Of a stretch of DNA of 64,000 nucleotides, positions 27,682 to 36,800 are shown one piece after another (the first letter of the stretch is position 1; each line of letters opens with the position of its first letter). This DNA comes from VXPQ01 sp965232485 (GTDB lineage: Bacteria > Bacteroidota > Rhodothermia > Rhodothermales > VXPQ01). A program made the translations under genes and the position numbers. The notes below the pieces were generated by a model. It was not told the origin of the DNA, searched no databases, and saw nothing but the letters and a program-made list of their open reading frames with translations. The stretch covers positions 1,178,001 through 1,242,000 of the forward strand of contig OZ246975.1 in assembly GCA_965232485.1 (NCBI GenBank), given 5' to 3'.

Positions 27682-28956
27682 ATGGCCAGAATAGAAGGGT
27701 TTCGAGTAAAGAATTTCAAGGCGCTAAAGAATGTGACGCTGGGACGCCTTTGGAACCAGCCAAAAGGCCAACCGCTCACTCCTGTGACGGCGGTAATCGG
27801 CAAAAACGGGGTAGGGAAAAGCGCCCTGTTTGATGCGTTCGGATTTCTGGCGGATGCGCTCAAGTCCGGTGTTGAAGAGGCTTGCGACAGTCGAGGACGC
27901 GGCGGTTTCGAGAAAATGCGAACGCAGGGGCAGGCAGGCCCCATCAGGTTCGAGGTATACTACAGAGAACATCGAAACAAACCATTATTTATTTATAAAA
28001 TAACCATTGATATAGATAAAAAGAAGCGCCCTTATTTGTTGCGTGAATCTATGTCCGAAATCAGAGGACAATCCGAACGATATTTTCTTGCCCTTACCAA
28101 AGGAAATGGATTTGCCTGGACGGGAAATTTAATGGCAGAAGAAGGCTTTGATCGGGATACAGTAATACGCTTAGCAAAAGAAATGGTGGAATTCGAAGAT
28201 GCAGAATGGATGGAATTCGAAGATGCAGAATGGGTCGTATTGGAGGACAACCGAAAGCTTGGCATCGCCACGCTCGGCAACTTGAAAGAACACCCGCGCA
28301 TTTCCGCCTTTCGCCGATTCGTGGAGGGATGGTACCTCAGCTACTTCACCCCGGATGCAGCCCGTAGTCTGCCACTGGCAGGTCCCCAAAGACACCTTAA
28401 TACCCGTGGAAACAACCTCGGCAACGTCGTACAATTCATGGAGCGCGAACATCCGAAGCGTTTTCAAAATATCCTGAAAAATATTGCCGAAAAGATTCCA
28501 GGCATAGACCGGATCGACACGGAAAGAACCATCGACGGCCGACTGCTCCTCCGCTTCAACGACAAAGGCTTTCAGGACCCCTTTTATGCCCAGCAAATGT
28601 CTGACGGGACGTTGAAGGTATTCGCATACCTGCTGTTACTTGAAGACCCTTCTCCGCCCCCGTTCCTGTGTATCGAAGAACCGGAAAATGGGTTGTATCA
28701 CAAGCTCCTCGAAACCCTCGCCAGAGAATTTCGCGAGCACTCTCATCGCAATCGTGGCTCACAGGTTTTCATCACAACGCATCAACCTTATCTGGTTGAT
28801 GCTCTTGAGCCGAATGAAGTATGGATTCTGGAAAAGGGCGAAGACGGCTTTTCGACGATCCGTCGGGCAAGCGACGATCCGCTCGTGAACAATATGGTTG
28901 CGGAGGGGTTGCCGCTGGGCGGTCTCTGGTACAGCGACTATCTGGATGCGAGGTGA
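27682..28956 (+). CDS. AAA (AAA_21/OLD-like) ATPase of a two-gene defence-type module
   Basis: A 424-residue ABC/RecF-class ATPase. Walker A GKNGVGKS is at 40-47. The Q/S-loop-type signature is in YAQQMSDGTLKVFAYLLLLED, Walker B FLCIEEPENGLYH near 331, and a switch His in VFITTHQPYLVDAL near 360. This is the COG4637-type fold shared by OLD, GajA and AriA. It lacks a TOPRIM domain itself; the next gene, 4 bp on, supplies a TOPRIM-like protein. Such split ATPase/TOPRIM pairs include the PARIS (AriA/AriB) anti-phage system. The middle of the gene (27960-28210) is AT-richer than the surroundings and contains a short duplicated EFEDAEW motif. Confidence 0.75.
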   Translation: MARIEGFRVKNFKALKNVTLGRLWNQPKGQPLTPVTAVIGKNGVGKSALFDAFGFLADALKSGVEEACDSRGRGGFEKMRTQGQAGPIRFEVYYREHRNKPLFIYKITIDIDKKKRPYLLRESMSEIRGQSERYFLALTKGNGFAWTGNLMAEEGFDRDTVIRLAKEMVEFEDAEWMEFEDAEWVVLEDNRKLGIATLGNLKEHPRISAFRRFVEGWYLSYFTPDAARSLPLAGPQRHLNTRGNNLGNVVQFMEREHPKRFQNILKNIAEKIPGIDRIDTERTIDGRLLLRFNDKGFQDPFYAQQMSDGTLKVFAYLLLLEDPSPPPFLCIEEPENGLYHKLLETLAREFREHSHRNRGSQVFITTHQPYLVDALEPNEVWILEKGEDGFSTIRRASDDPLVNNMVAEGLPLGGLWYSDYLDAR

Positions 28957-28960
28957 CCGG

Positions 28961-29620
28961 ATGCACTTTGAAGTACTTGTCGAAGACCAGTCCGGGAAAA
29001 AGGCGCTGGACATTCTGATACCGGAAATTACAGGTGGACAAGGTACATGCAGGATCATTAGTTACCGGGGAGTCGGCCGGATTCCCAAGCGCCTTAAATC
29101 CAGAAGTGAGGCGAATAAACGTATTCTCCTTGACCAAATCCCCAGATTGCTCAAAGGGTACGGAAAGACATTTGCCGACTATCCCGCCAATTATCCGGCA
29201 ACAGTGATCTTGGTCTGCGACCTGGACGATAAATGTCTCAAGACATTTCGCCAGGAACTTTTCGACGTGCTGGATTCGTGCGACCCCAAGCCAGAAATCC
29301 GCTTCTGTATTGCTATAGAAGAAGGAGAGGCTTGGCTCTTGGGCGATATTCCTGCGATCAAGGCAGCCTATCCGAAAGCCAAAAACAACATACTCAATTC
29401 CTACGAAAATGACTCCATTTGTGGAACTTGGGAACTGTTGGCCGATGCTGTATTCGCCCGAGGGTCCGAGGAACTTAAAGAAAGAGGGCGGCAAACCGCG
29501 GGAAGAGAAAAATCCAAATGGGCAGAAAAAATCGCGCCTCATATGGACGTAGACGCCAACAAATCACCCAGTTTCTGCTACTTTAGGGATAAGATTCGGG
29601 CATTGGCCGGAATGGCGTAA
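28961..29620 (+). CDS. TOPRIM-like partner protein (DUF4276/DUF4435-like)
   Basis: A 219-residue protein starting at the ATG at 28961, 4 bp after the ATPase stop and with an AGGTGA ribosome site inside that stop. It has a conserved Glu in FEVLVEDQSGK (residue 8), VILVCDLDDKCL (near 83) and CIAIEEGEAWLLGD (near 115-128), the E...DxD...E layout of TOPRIM nucleases such as OLD C-termini and AriB. I infer a Mg-dependent nuclease effector controlled by the upstream ATPase; it could also be a non-catalytic subunit. The exact family (DUF4276 or DUF4435) cannot be settled by eye. Confidence 0.65.
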   Translation: MHFEVLVEDQSGKKALDILIPEITGGQGTCRIISYRGVGRIPKRLKSRSEANKRILLDQIPRLLKGYGKTFADYPANYPATVILVCDLDDKCLKTFRQELFDVLDSCDPKPEIRFCIAIEEGEAWLLGDIPAIKAAYPKAKNNILNSYENDSICGTWELLADAVFARGSEELKERGRQTAGREKSKWAEKIAPHMDVDANKSPSFCYFRDKIRALAGMA

Positions 29621-29712
29621 CCGGGGCAAGGGCAGACATAATACCCGTTCCGGAACTCTGGGCTTTACGAATCGAGATAGGTAGAATTTCTCGGCGCCCA
29701 CGCTACAACGCA

Positions 29713-30504
29713 TTATGGTAATCGCTCTATGAGTTGCGTTTGAACCGTTCTGGCAGCAGCATCGATATCCCAATCATAACCGCTGGCGAGCAACGGACCA
29801 ATATCGGCAAGAAATTGCGGGTCCCGCATCTTCGTTTCAAGATTCTGCTCGAACTGTGTACGCGATACGGCATGACCGCCGCACTGCATATATCTGGAAA
29901 AAGCTGCAATGATCCTGTTCGGGTCGGCACCGGGTTCTCTCAATGCGATGGCCAGATCGAAAATATCTCGCCCTTTTTTGCGTTGATAAAGCGCGCGTAG
30001 CTTCGTACCCAATAGTTCATCCAGTTCATACGTGCAGATTTCACAGGCGCCTTCGAACCAGCGCGAGGATACCTTGAAAGGTTTCTGCACGAAGCCGAAC
30101 GCCGTAAAGTGTTCGCGCGAGTTTATTTCGATCTTGAGACGCATACCCAATGGCGGCGTGCCTTCGGATTCGAAGCGATAAACGAATGTCACGCGAGCGT
30201 CGGTTTGTTTCCAGCGCGGCGGCCCCAGCCAGAAATCGAGCGTTTCGTGCAGAGCATCCATCATGGGACCAGCCGGTTCGGCATTGATCTGCACCAAGTC
30301 GATATCTTCGGAATATCTGGCGGGTGGCCTGATGTAAAGTTTGTAGAGAGCCGTACCGCCACGGAACGCCAGCGATTCCCTGAGCAGCGGGTGGGAGAAA
30401 ATCTGGACGAGCACCCGACTTATCACCAGATCCTGTTCGACTTGAAAATCCGGTATCCACGGCGCCTGGGCCCGCCACGCAGTAATGTGGTCGCGGGGAA
30501 TCAT
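29713..30504 (-). CDS. AbiEii-type nucleotidyltransferase toxin, module 1
   Basis: A 263-residue nucleotidyltransferase with the GG...DxD core: LAFRGGTALYKLYIRPPARYSEDIDLV (near residues 45-72), and the later acidic and K positions typical of DUF1814/AbiEii (MRLKIEINSRE, then LLGTKLRALYQRKKGRDIFDL). AbiEii toxins add nucleotides to tRNA acceptor ends or otherwise halt growth, and AbiE modules abort phage infection. The ATG overlaps the AbiEi stop by 4 bp (30501-30504). Convergent with the AAA/TOPRIM pair. Confidence 0.85.
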   Translation of the reverse strand: MIPRDHITAWRAQAPWIPDFQVEQDLVISRVLVQIFSHPLLRESLAFRGGTALYKLYIRPPARYSEDIDLVQINAEPAGPMMDALHETLDFWLGPPRWKQTDARVTFVYRFESEGTPPLGMRLKIEINSREHFTAFGFVQKPFKVSSRWFEGACEICTYELDELLGTKLRALYQRKKGRDIFDLAIALREPGADPNRIIAAFSRYMQCGGHAVSRTQFEQNLETKMRDPQFLADIGPLLASGYDWDIDAAARTVQTQLIERLP

Positions 30505-31310
30505 AGTTCTGCCTCCACGTCGACATTGACGATGAGGTTCCAGTCGGCAGCGCGACGCGAACCCTGTCCGGAAGATTCATTCAGAAGCGGTGTGGGGCGG
30601 TGGGAAGCCTGTGCAACATGTCTTTTGAGTGCACCGACGGTTTTACCAGCGCCCACTTGCTCAAGAAGATATCCCAACCTCTGCGCCCAGGTAACAGGGG
30701 CGGTTTTTGCCGCCGCGACCAACTTCTGCGAATCGATCCGTTCCGCAAGTTCGGACAGGATGGTCGCTACTTGATCAAGCCCGCCGGCGCGATGGTGATA
30801 GCCAACCAGATCGACAGCCGTTGCTTCGGGAGTGGAAACAAGAATTGCGCCGCGTGGCGTGTTAAAACTTTGCACCGGTACCTCGCCCAAGCGCTTGCGC
30901 GTAACGAACGCCACGCGGACATGGCCGCAGTGGAGAGAACGCCGCTCCGTATCCAGAAATACCTGAAACTCTTGCGGGCGGTGATGAGCCGCGCCATGAT
31001 ATTGCGCAGCCGTAAGCAATCCCGCGTAGTAAGATAGATTCAAGCGCCCCATCAGTTCCGGAATGAACTGATCTGCCGGCAGGCAACCAAGAGAGCGATA
31101 TTCCATAGGAACGATCACATAGAACCCCCGCGCCGGCGTCGCAACGAGATGTTGCCGCGCGAGACGGTTCAGCGCCAGTTTGGCTGCGTCAGCGGAAACG
31201 CCGAGCGCCTCGCGCGCTTCGCCGGAAGAAAAGTGATAACGTCCGGCAGCGGCAAGGTCGGCGATATAGTCTCTGGCGCGTATGCGTTTCTTTTTATTTT
31301 TCATATGCAT
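30501..31310 (-). CDS. AbiEi-type antitoxin/transcriptional repressor, module 1
   Basis: A 269-residue protein. The N-terminal winged helix (RARDYIADLAAAGRYHFSSGEAREALGVSADAAKLALNRLARQHLV) is followed by the AbiEi_4-like C-terminal region (YYAGLLTAAQYHGAAHHRPQEFQVF, TPEATAVDLVGY). AbiEi neutralises AbiEii and represses the operon by binding inverted repeats. ATGs lie at 31310 and 31304. A palindrome sits directly upstream at 31311-31333. Upstream of the toxin and translationally coupled to it, as expected. Confidence 0.85.
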   Translation of the reverse strand: MHMKNKKKRIRARDYIADLAAAGRYHFSSGEAREALGVSADAAKLALNRLARQHLVATPARGFYVIVPMEYRSLGCLPADQFIPELMGRLNLSYYAGLLTAAQYHGAAHHRPQEFQVFLDTERRSLHCGHVRVAFVTRKRLGEVPVQSFNTPRGAILVSTPEATAVDLVGYHHRAGGLDQVATILSELAERIDSQKLVAAAKTAPVTWAQRLGYLLEQVGAGKTVGALKRHVAQASHRPTPLLNESSGQGSRRAADWNLIVNVDVEAEL

Positions 31311-31333
31311 AAAGTATTAAATTTTGATACTTT
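31311..31333 (-). promoter_or_regulatory. Likely AbiEi operator
   Basis: Inverted repeat AAAGTAT (31311-31317) and ATACTTT (31327-31333) around an AT-rich 9-base spacer, touching the AbiEi start codon. AbiEi proteins are known to autorepress through such repeats; that this is the site is inference. Confidence 0.5.
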
Positions 31334-31348
31334 GTGCAATTTAAATTA

Positions 31349-31424
31349 AAAACCCTGTCGTTATGGCCCCGAAACTACCCCCTACGCCGCCACCACCGTC
31401 TCCGTATCTCCCGGCTGAAAGGTC
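31349..31424 (-). pseudogene. 3' scrap of a type IIG restriction enzyme, copy 1
   Basis: The minus strand reads ...GDTETVVAA-stop and the flanking bases (AAAACCCTG and CGAAACT) match the better-preserved fragment at 32422, so this is the last ~25 codons of a related gene. Within the 466-bp gap 31311-31776 there are also a palindrome at 31591 and, on the plus strand to 31567, a coding-like tail (SIPLAWAESCGAAEAAEAL) that I cannot assign. Confidence 0.45.
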
Positions 31425-31590
31425 GCTGCAAAAGCAATCGCCGGTTACACTGCGCTCCGGTTATCCGTATACTTTCGGACAAGCTGGAGCAGGGTAGCAT
31501 TCCCCTTGCGTGGGCAGAGTCCTGTGGCGCGGCCGAGGCAGCCGAGGCGCTGAAGGGGAAGGGGTAAAGGGTGGTTGCCGAAGGGATGCA

Positions 31591-31626
31591 ATTACGCTAT
31601 TGAGTAAAATTACTCAATAGCGTAAT
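31591..31626. repeat. 36-bp palindrome, isolated copy
   Basis: Perfect 16-bp arms ATTACGCTATTGAGTA (31591-31606) and TACTCAATAGCGTAAT (31611-31626) around AAAT. No ATPase gene follows this copy; it may mark a lost one. Confidence 0.8.
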
Positions 31627-31776
31627 TTTGGAAAATCAAAGCCGCTCCCATCCGTGCTGCTATGATCGAAGAGCCTCCTCGAATCCCCATAACACTGTCC
31701 AATCAACCCGAACCACTTCCGATCAAAACCAGTCCGGTGCGCAGTTTGCGTCGTGCGGGCGGTCCGGAATACTCAA

Positions 31777-32004
31777 TCAGGCGTATTCGTATACCGGCGT
31801 CTTGATCAGGCGGGCGGGAAGGCGCTTGCTTCGAACGATTTCCTGCAAGCGCTCAACAATTTCGGGCGAGAACATCCGTTCTCCTGTTTCGACATTAAGT
31901 CGAGCGGGAACATTCCGCACAAGAATCGATGTTCCTTCGATCTCGATATGGTAGGTGACCTTTGTCTCGACAAACGTCTCGTCCCAACCGGTGTTGTCAC
32001 ACAT
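31777..32004 (-). CDS. YgiT/MqsA-like antitoxin lacking its zinc cysteines
   Basis: A 75-residue protein matching the YgiT-type zinc-finger family in its strand and turn pattern (VTYHIEIEGTSILVRNVPARL, then FSPEIVERLQEIV). In the family two CxxC pairs bind zinc; here only one Cys (residue 2) remains and the second pair reads NVETGE. It overlaps the DUF4258 gene by 8 bp on the same strand, the usual toxin-then-antitoxin arrangement. The C-terminal extension (SKRLPARLIKTPVYEYA) is not typical. Presumed antitoxin with altered fold stability. Confidence 0.65.
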   Translation of the reverse strand: MCDNTGWDETFVETKVTYHIEIEGTSILVRNVPARLNVETGERMFSPEIVERLQEIVRSKRLPARLIKTPVYEYA

Positions 32005-32287
32005 TGGCCTTTCTCCTGCGTTTGAAGCCCAGCCAGATTGACGGGGATGGTTCGTAGAGCGTAATGATTTTTACGATCTCCCTTGACGCATGACTGCAAT
32101 GAATGTGCAGCGGGCGTCCAGAGTTGGTGAACCCCAGAATAAGGCAACTCGGACCATACTTGGCGTCCGGATAATCTTCGATAAGTTCAGGGGCTTGCAT
32201 TGCTTCGCGAAGCTCTTGTACAGTAATCCATCGCCTGATGCTCTGGTCCGTCGCGTGTTGAGAAAACTCGAACTCGCCTCTTAGCAT
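31997..32287 (-). CDS. DUF4258 toxin-like protein
   Basis: A 96-residue protein with the DUF4258 pattern: FSQHATDQSIRRWITVQELREAM, then ELIEDYPDAKYGPSCLILGF, PLHIHCSHASREIVKIITLYEP and a basic tail. DUF4258 proteins resemble RelE/MqsR-type ribonuclease toxins and are regularly encoded just before YgiT-type antitoxins, as here. The start ATG at 32287 gives the family length. Function as an RNase toxin is inferred from family and context. Confidence 0.75.
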   Translation of the reverse strand: MLRGEFEFSQHATDQSIRRWITVQELREAMQAPELIEDYPDAKYGPSCLILGFTNSGRPLHIHCSHASREIVKIITLYEPSPSIWLGFKRRRKANV

Positions 32288-32421
32288 CTTGGCCCGAATG
32301 GCCTCAAGGATATTTACCGGCCCTCACTCATTTCACTGCCTGTAGACCGCAAACGCCCCTGCTGCTACGCTGTTCCAGTTTAAGGATACCCTGATACAAA
32401 ACCCTGCCGAAACTAACCCCC

Positions 32422-32718
32422 CTACGCCGCCACCACTGTATCCGTATCCCCGGCCGTCAGGGCGCTCATATACGCGAGAATCAGGTCGCGGGTGCGGTAG
32501 CGGCCGAATTGCTTCTTGTCCTCGCGGCGGACGATGGGGAAGGTGCCCAGCACGTAGGCCGCATCTTCCCGGTCCAGGCCGTACAGGTGGAAGTACAGCG
32601 CATCGAGCCGGGCCCGCAAGTGGCGGCGTTCTTCCTCGTCCCAGACGAAGGGCGGACCGTCGTAGCCGAGGTCGCGGGCAATAGGCAATCCCGGCGCGAT
32701 TATGGCGCGATTCCACTA
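32422..32718 (-). pseudogene. C-terminal fragment of an Eco57I/type IIG restriction-modification enzyme
   Basis: About 95 codons: LPIARDLGYDGPPFVWDEEE, RAELDALYFHLYGLDREDAAYVL-like segment, GTFPIVRREDKKQFG, TRDLILAYMSAL. This is the standard C-terminal end of Eco57I-like or PglX-like N6-adenine methylase/nuclease polypeptides of ~1000-1400 residues. The upstream part is missing; an N-terminal fragment of what looks like the same enzyme type lies at 33565-33786 on the same strand, with a small lipoprotein gene in between. A repeat scrap (AAGGATACCCTGAT) lies at 32379. Confidence 0.65.
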
Positions 32719-32752
32719 AAACGCCGCAATGCTCGCACCCGCTCCCTCCCCC

Positions 32753-33178
32753 CTACTCCACCCGTATAGCGATCGCATCCACGTAGATGGCAGATCCAGA
32801 TTCCAAACCCGTCACGGCCGGATCTGCAACCATCCGCACCCTGTCGGTATCATTAACCACCCACACCCCATCGCCCATACCCTTCACGCCGGCTACTACA
32901 ATACCGTTGGCCCCCAAAGCGCCTGCCTTATTGCGCAGCATGGCGACCAATTTGCCAGGGTTGGTGCGGGCAATGCCCTTCATGTCCAAACTGCGGTGGA
33001 GCAACGCAATGCGCGTATGCTCCGGCAATTCGTCCTCTTCCGTAAACACCTGCACCTCGGATTCCGGCACCGGAGGATGGCCCTGGCCGGCCCCAAGCAG
33101 CGTGTAACTTACGGTAGTGCAACCGGAAACCAGCACGGCGAGCACGAAGAACAAGGAAATGCGTGTGTAGACTTTCAT
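32753..33178 (-). CDS. Small lipoprotein, copy 1
   Basis: A 141-residue lipoprotein (MKVYTRISLFFVLAVLVSGC, lipobox VSGC). The mature part has VQVFTEEDELPEHTRIALLH and KAGALGANGIVVAGV motifs, reminiscent of DUF4156/RcsF-like small envelope lipoproteins, then AIYVDAIAIRVE. It shares its first ~80 residues and end pattern with the lipoprotein at 45317-45700. It sits inside the gap of a disrupted type IIG enzyme gene, so it probably arrived with the rearrangement. Function unknown. Confidence 0.7.
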   Translation of the reverse strand: MKVYTRISLFFVLAVLVSGCTTVSYTLLGAGQGHPPVPESEVQVFTEEDELPEHTRIALLHRSLDMKGIARTNPGKLVAMLRNKAGALGANGIVVAGVKGMGDGVWVVNDTDRVRMVADPAVTGLESGSAIYVDAIAIRVE

Positions 33179-33400
33179 ATCGTTACCTCCCTGACGATAA
33201 ACCATGAAATCGCATGCTCCGGCGCACAGGCTATGCATCTCTGCGCAGCGATAACCGGAATATATCGAACGGCCTCGTTTGCCGCGCTGTTTCCCAGCAA
33301 TATTCATACCTGGACATGCACGCAATTTGAGGGATACAATGACGGCATCGTAATCCGCATTCAGCTGATCGGGTGAGTAGTCCACCCCTCCAAAAATGCA

Positions 33401-33436
33401 ATTACTCCATTGAGTGAAATTACTCAATGGGATAAT
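33401..33436. repeat. 36-bp palindrome downstream of the chimeric gene
   Basis: Arms ATTACTCCATTGAGTG (33401-33416) and TACTCAATGGGATAAT (33421-33436) around AAAT, with three mispaired positions. It occupies the same place relative to the adjoining lipoprotein tail as the copy at 45240. The rest of 33179-33477 shows no gene. Confidence 0.75.
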
Positions 33437-33477
33437 TGACCTGGCGCAAGCACCGTGCGCACACCCAGCGCGCAACG

Positions 33478-33786
33478 CTATTGCACCCGTATGGCCAGCG
33501 CCTGCCCGCGCCGTCCAGACTCGTCGAAGCCAACTATGGGATCGCCGGATATTCTGATTTCGCCGCCCAGATCCTCCGACCCCAGCAAATCCAGCGCCGG
33601 ACGAATCAGGTCCTGCTCGGTAACGGCTTCGTTAGGGTCGCTTGAGCGCCGGAGCGCCTCATAGCGCCGGGCCACGCCCTCCCTGAACGAAGCGAACGCC
33701 TCCGGGTCGGCTGCCGAAGCTTTCCACTCCGGCGTTTCGCGGATGCCGTCGGTCAGGAAGTAATGCGTGAAGAGCTGGCCGGGCAT
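33478..33786 (-). pseudogene. Chimera: type IIG restriction enzyme N-terminus joined to a lipoprotein tail
   Basis: Residues 1-69 (LFTHYFLTDGIRETPEWKA, then RRYEALRRSSDPNEAVTEQD, LIRPALDLLG) are the usual N-terminus of Eco57I-like type IIG enzymes. From residue 70 on (DLGGEIRISGDPIVGFDESG to AIRVQ) the sequence is the C-terminal tail of the lipoprotein at 45317-45700, nearly base for base, continuing past the stop into the same downstream sequence. The join keeps the frame open, giving a 102-residue hybrid that is unlikely to be functional. Confidence 0.7.
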
Positions 33787-33885
33787 AGGGGCGTTTTCGG
33801 TTCAAACAGGGCGAATATCGACTTCGTGAAAGGAAACGGAGTCCGGTTTTCCGTGTCGCCAACAAATCAGGGCTTATTTACCGGC

Positions 33886-36800
33886 TCATTTACCGTCCGG
33901 CTTGCTCGCGTCGATAACGCATACCGAGATTTTGCGGGCTTGTTCGGGGGACAGCGAATCTTCCAGCCACTGCTTCATTTCTTCGGCGTCGTCCGGGTAG
34001 CCGCGCTCATGCGGGGTCCTGGCGTATTCCTTGCCAAACCAGAATACGAGATAAATGCCATATCCGTCCGTGTCCGGATCAATCGCGTACTTTGCAATCA
34101 ACTGGTCGCGTATCGCGCTCCAGAGTCTCAGATGCGAGTTTTTCTTGATCTCCACGGGCACCTGAAAATATCCGGCGGAAGGATGCGTGTAGGAAATGCG
34201 GATGTCGGCTTCTGTATCGTTGGCGTACTGTCCCTCCGATTGGGCGTCAATGCCCAATGGTCTCAATTTTTCTTGCAAATCCGATAACAGATTGTCGCGG
34301 CATGCATTTTCCGGTTTAGGGTCCTTCGGTCGATTATACGAATCGACATTCCAGTACTGCCGCCAATCCGAAGTAGGACCACTCCGAATCTTGCTGCCTA
34401 TTTCGTCCAGACGGTCCTTCACCAGAGCCGCAAGATCGGCAGGATTGGCGGGGGTGGCGCCATCCAGCGTCTTGCATACCTGCTTGATATCGGGATGGCG
34501 ATAACCGGCGTCGCGTCGAATCGTTCGCTGGTTGTCTTGCGCCTGTTTTAGTGTGTCGTTCCAACGCTCCAGCGCAGGATCGGCGAGAAGATTGGCCAAT
34601 GCATCGCTGGCGCTGTCTTCGGGGGAATTGACGAGGTCTTCAAGCAACATGCGGACAAGATCAAATGCATGATCTCCCCACCAATCAGGTCCGACAACAC
34701 TGCCTATAAGACGAATAAGCAATTTCCACAACGGAACCTTCGATGCATCGAACGGGAACAACTCACGGCCTGCAAAGGACGACATGTGCTCCGCCCCCCT
34801 GTAAGCGCCCTGGTACACGCGGCTTCCAAAGAACGCCTTGAGATAACGAACACGGTTTTCCTGATCCTCCTGTACGAAATCCTTCAGGGGATCCGTGTAT
34901 TTCCCGGGCCAAACCATAGCGCCCGCCGCCAGCCAGCGTACGCGCTGGGCAGCGGTTATACTCTCCAAAGACCGCTTGCTTTCGATCAGCTCTTGCAGCA
35001 AGGCCCGATCAGCATATTTGATGGCGGCCCAGAGTAAATGGTTTAGCGACGAGAGATGGCTTTGATCTTCCGGAGCGCGGCGAATCGGAAAGGCGCGGAG
35101 CAGGGAAAGAGTCGCGTGTTGGGCGACTTTCGCATGATCAGGGTCTAATTCAAGTTTGCGGAATTTGGCGGCCCTGGGATCGACATAATCGTCGCCAACC
35201 TGAAATACGCAGCGGCCGTATTGGACCAGCGCCTCCGCAACGATTTCAGGGCGCTCGGCAAGAAGTTTTTGATACCATTCAGGACAATAGTCGTGCCCGG
35301 AGGGCATGTGCAGATAATTTCCGTAACAGTAATAGAAAACAACCGCCTTGCGAATTCGATCGTCGCTCCATTGCGACGCATCGTCTTCGGGCGCTGTTCT
35401 TTTGATTTCCTCCAGAGCAGCCAAAAAAGGCAAGCCGAGGTAATGCATACGGCGCTGTATTTCCAGGTCCAAAATCTCCTCGACATCCGGAACGTCCTCT
35501 CTGTCGATCACGCCGCGGAGACCCTCCAAGGCTACATCGGTTAAATTCTGATTGCCGTAAAGCCATTTCTTGACAGCCTGCACCCCGCCGTTGGGGCCTG
35601 CCTGTTCGACGATGGCGAGACGCTCTCCGGCGAAGTCCAGCCTGACGGAATTCGCAAGCCCGCTAAAATATTTCCTCGCTATCTCGTAAAGCAGGTCGGG
35701 ATCAACCCGGTTTTCACGCAATACGGCTTCGTTTGCACGCAAACGATCAAGCATGAATTGTTCCTGCTCTTCTTTTATTCTTGCCTTCAGTTTGAACGTG
35801 TCGGGAGGCGGTGGAGAAGGCTGCAACAGCCGCTCCATAATCGGGCGCAATTTTTCGTTTTTCCCTGCTTGTTCTTGCAAAACCTCACGCGACAGCCCTT
35901 CATCAAGGTCTGGATCGTTATGCGCCTGAAAAGCCCATTCAAGCAGGCGTTCCGCAATATGCGGTTTGGTATCCGCCATGGCCACAGCCTGCTCAAGACA
36001 CCAAAGGCCGTAATCGGCCGGAGGACTTGCGCCATAGAGGCGTTTCTCGACCTCGGACGCACAGAAATCAAAACCTTCGTCGCTATCCGATGCGAAACAG
36101 CGTTGCAACCCTTCCATTATGATCGCCTTTTGTACATCAGGACGTTGTTCCAGCCACAAGCGAACCATGGATATGGCTTCCTGGCCACTGCCTCGTAATC
36201 CTCCGTGCTCTGCCAAACCAACGTCAAGCCAATTGTAGAGACGTTTTGCATCGATTCGATCCCCATGCGCTTTCAGGCCGCGAACCAGGAGTTGCAGGGG
36301 AGGGTCATGCAATAGCCGCGCGTCCAGCACAGGCCGCAAGCGGGGAAGCCGCTCTTTCAGATTATCGAGCAGTTCGGCCACCTGATCATCAGAGGATATA
36401 TCTCTGTCAACAAGATAAATTTGCCAGAATTGGTAATATCTCCCGTTAATCGGGGCATCTCCTATTTCAGAAAAATAATCCCACACCTCCGATGGCGAGA
36501 GATGTCGGGGATAAAGCTGGGTTAGAAGCGCACCAAGAAGTTCGTTGTCGGAATCGGAAACGCTCCCGCCTTGAATATCTGCCAGCAGCGCCTTGAGTTG
36601 CTTTGTTTTGCCCTCGCTGTCCGGGCAATTCTGGATAAAGGCGTCAAGAGCTAATTTCCTGACGACGGGCCACCATGGATTCCTGTCGTCACGGATGATT
36701 TCCAACAGAATCCCGGAGAGGCCTGGAAGCGATTCGCCGTACTGCAAAACACGCAGCGCCAAATCGGCGACCAGTTGATGCGCTTCTCCCCGATCAGAAT

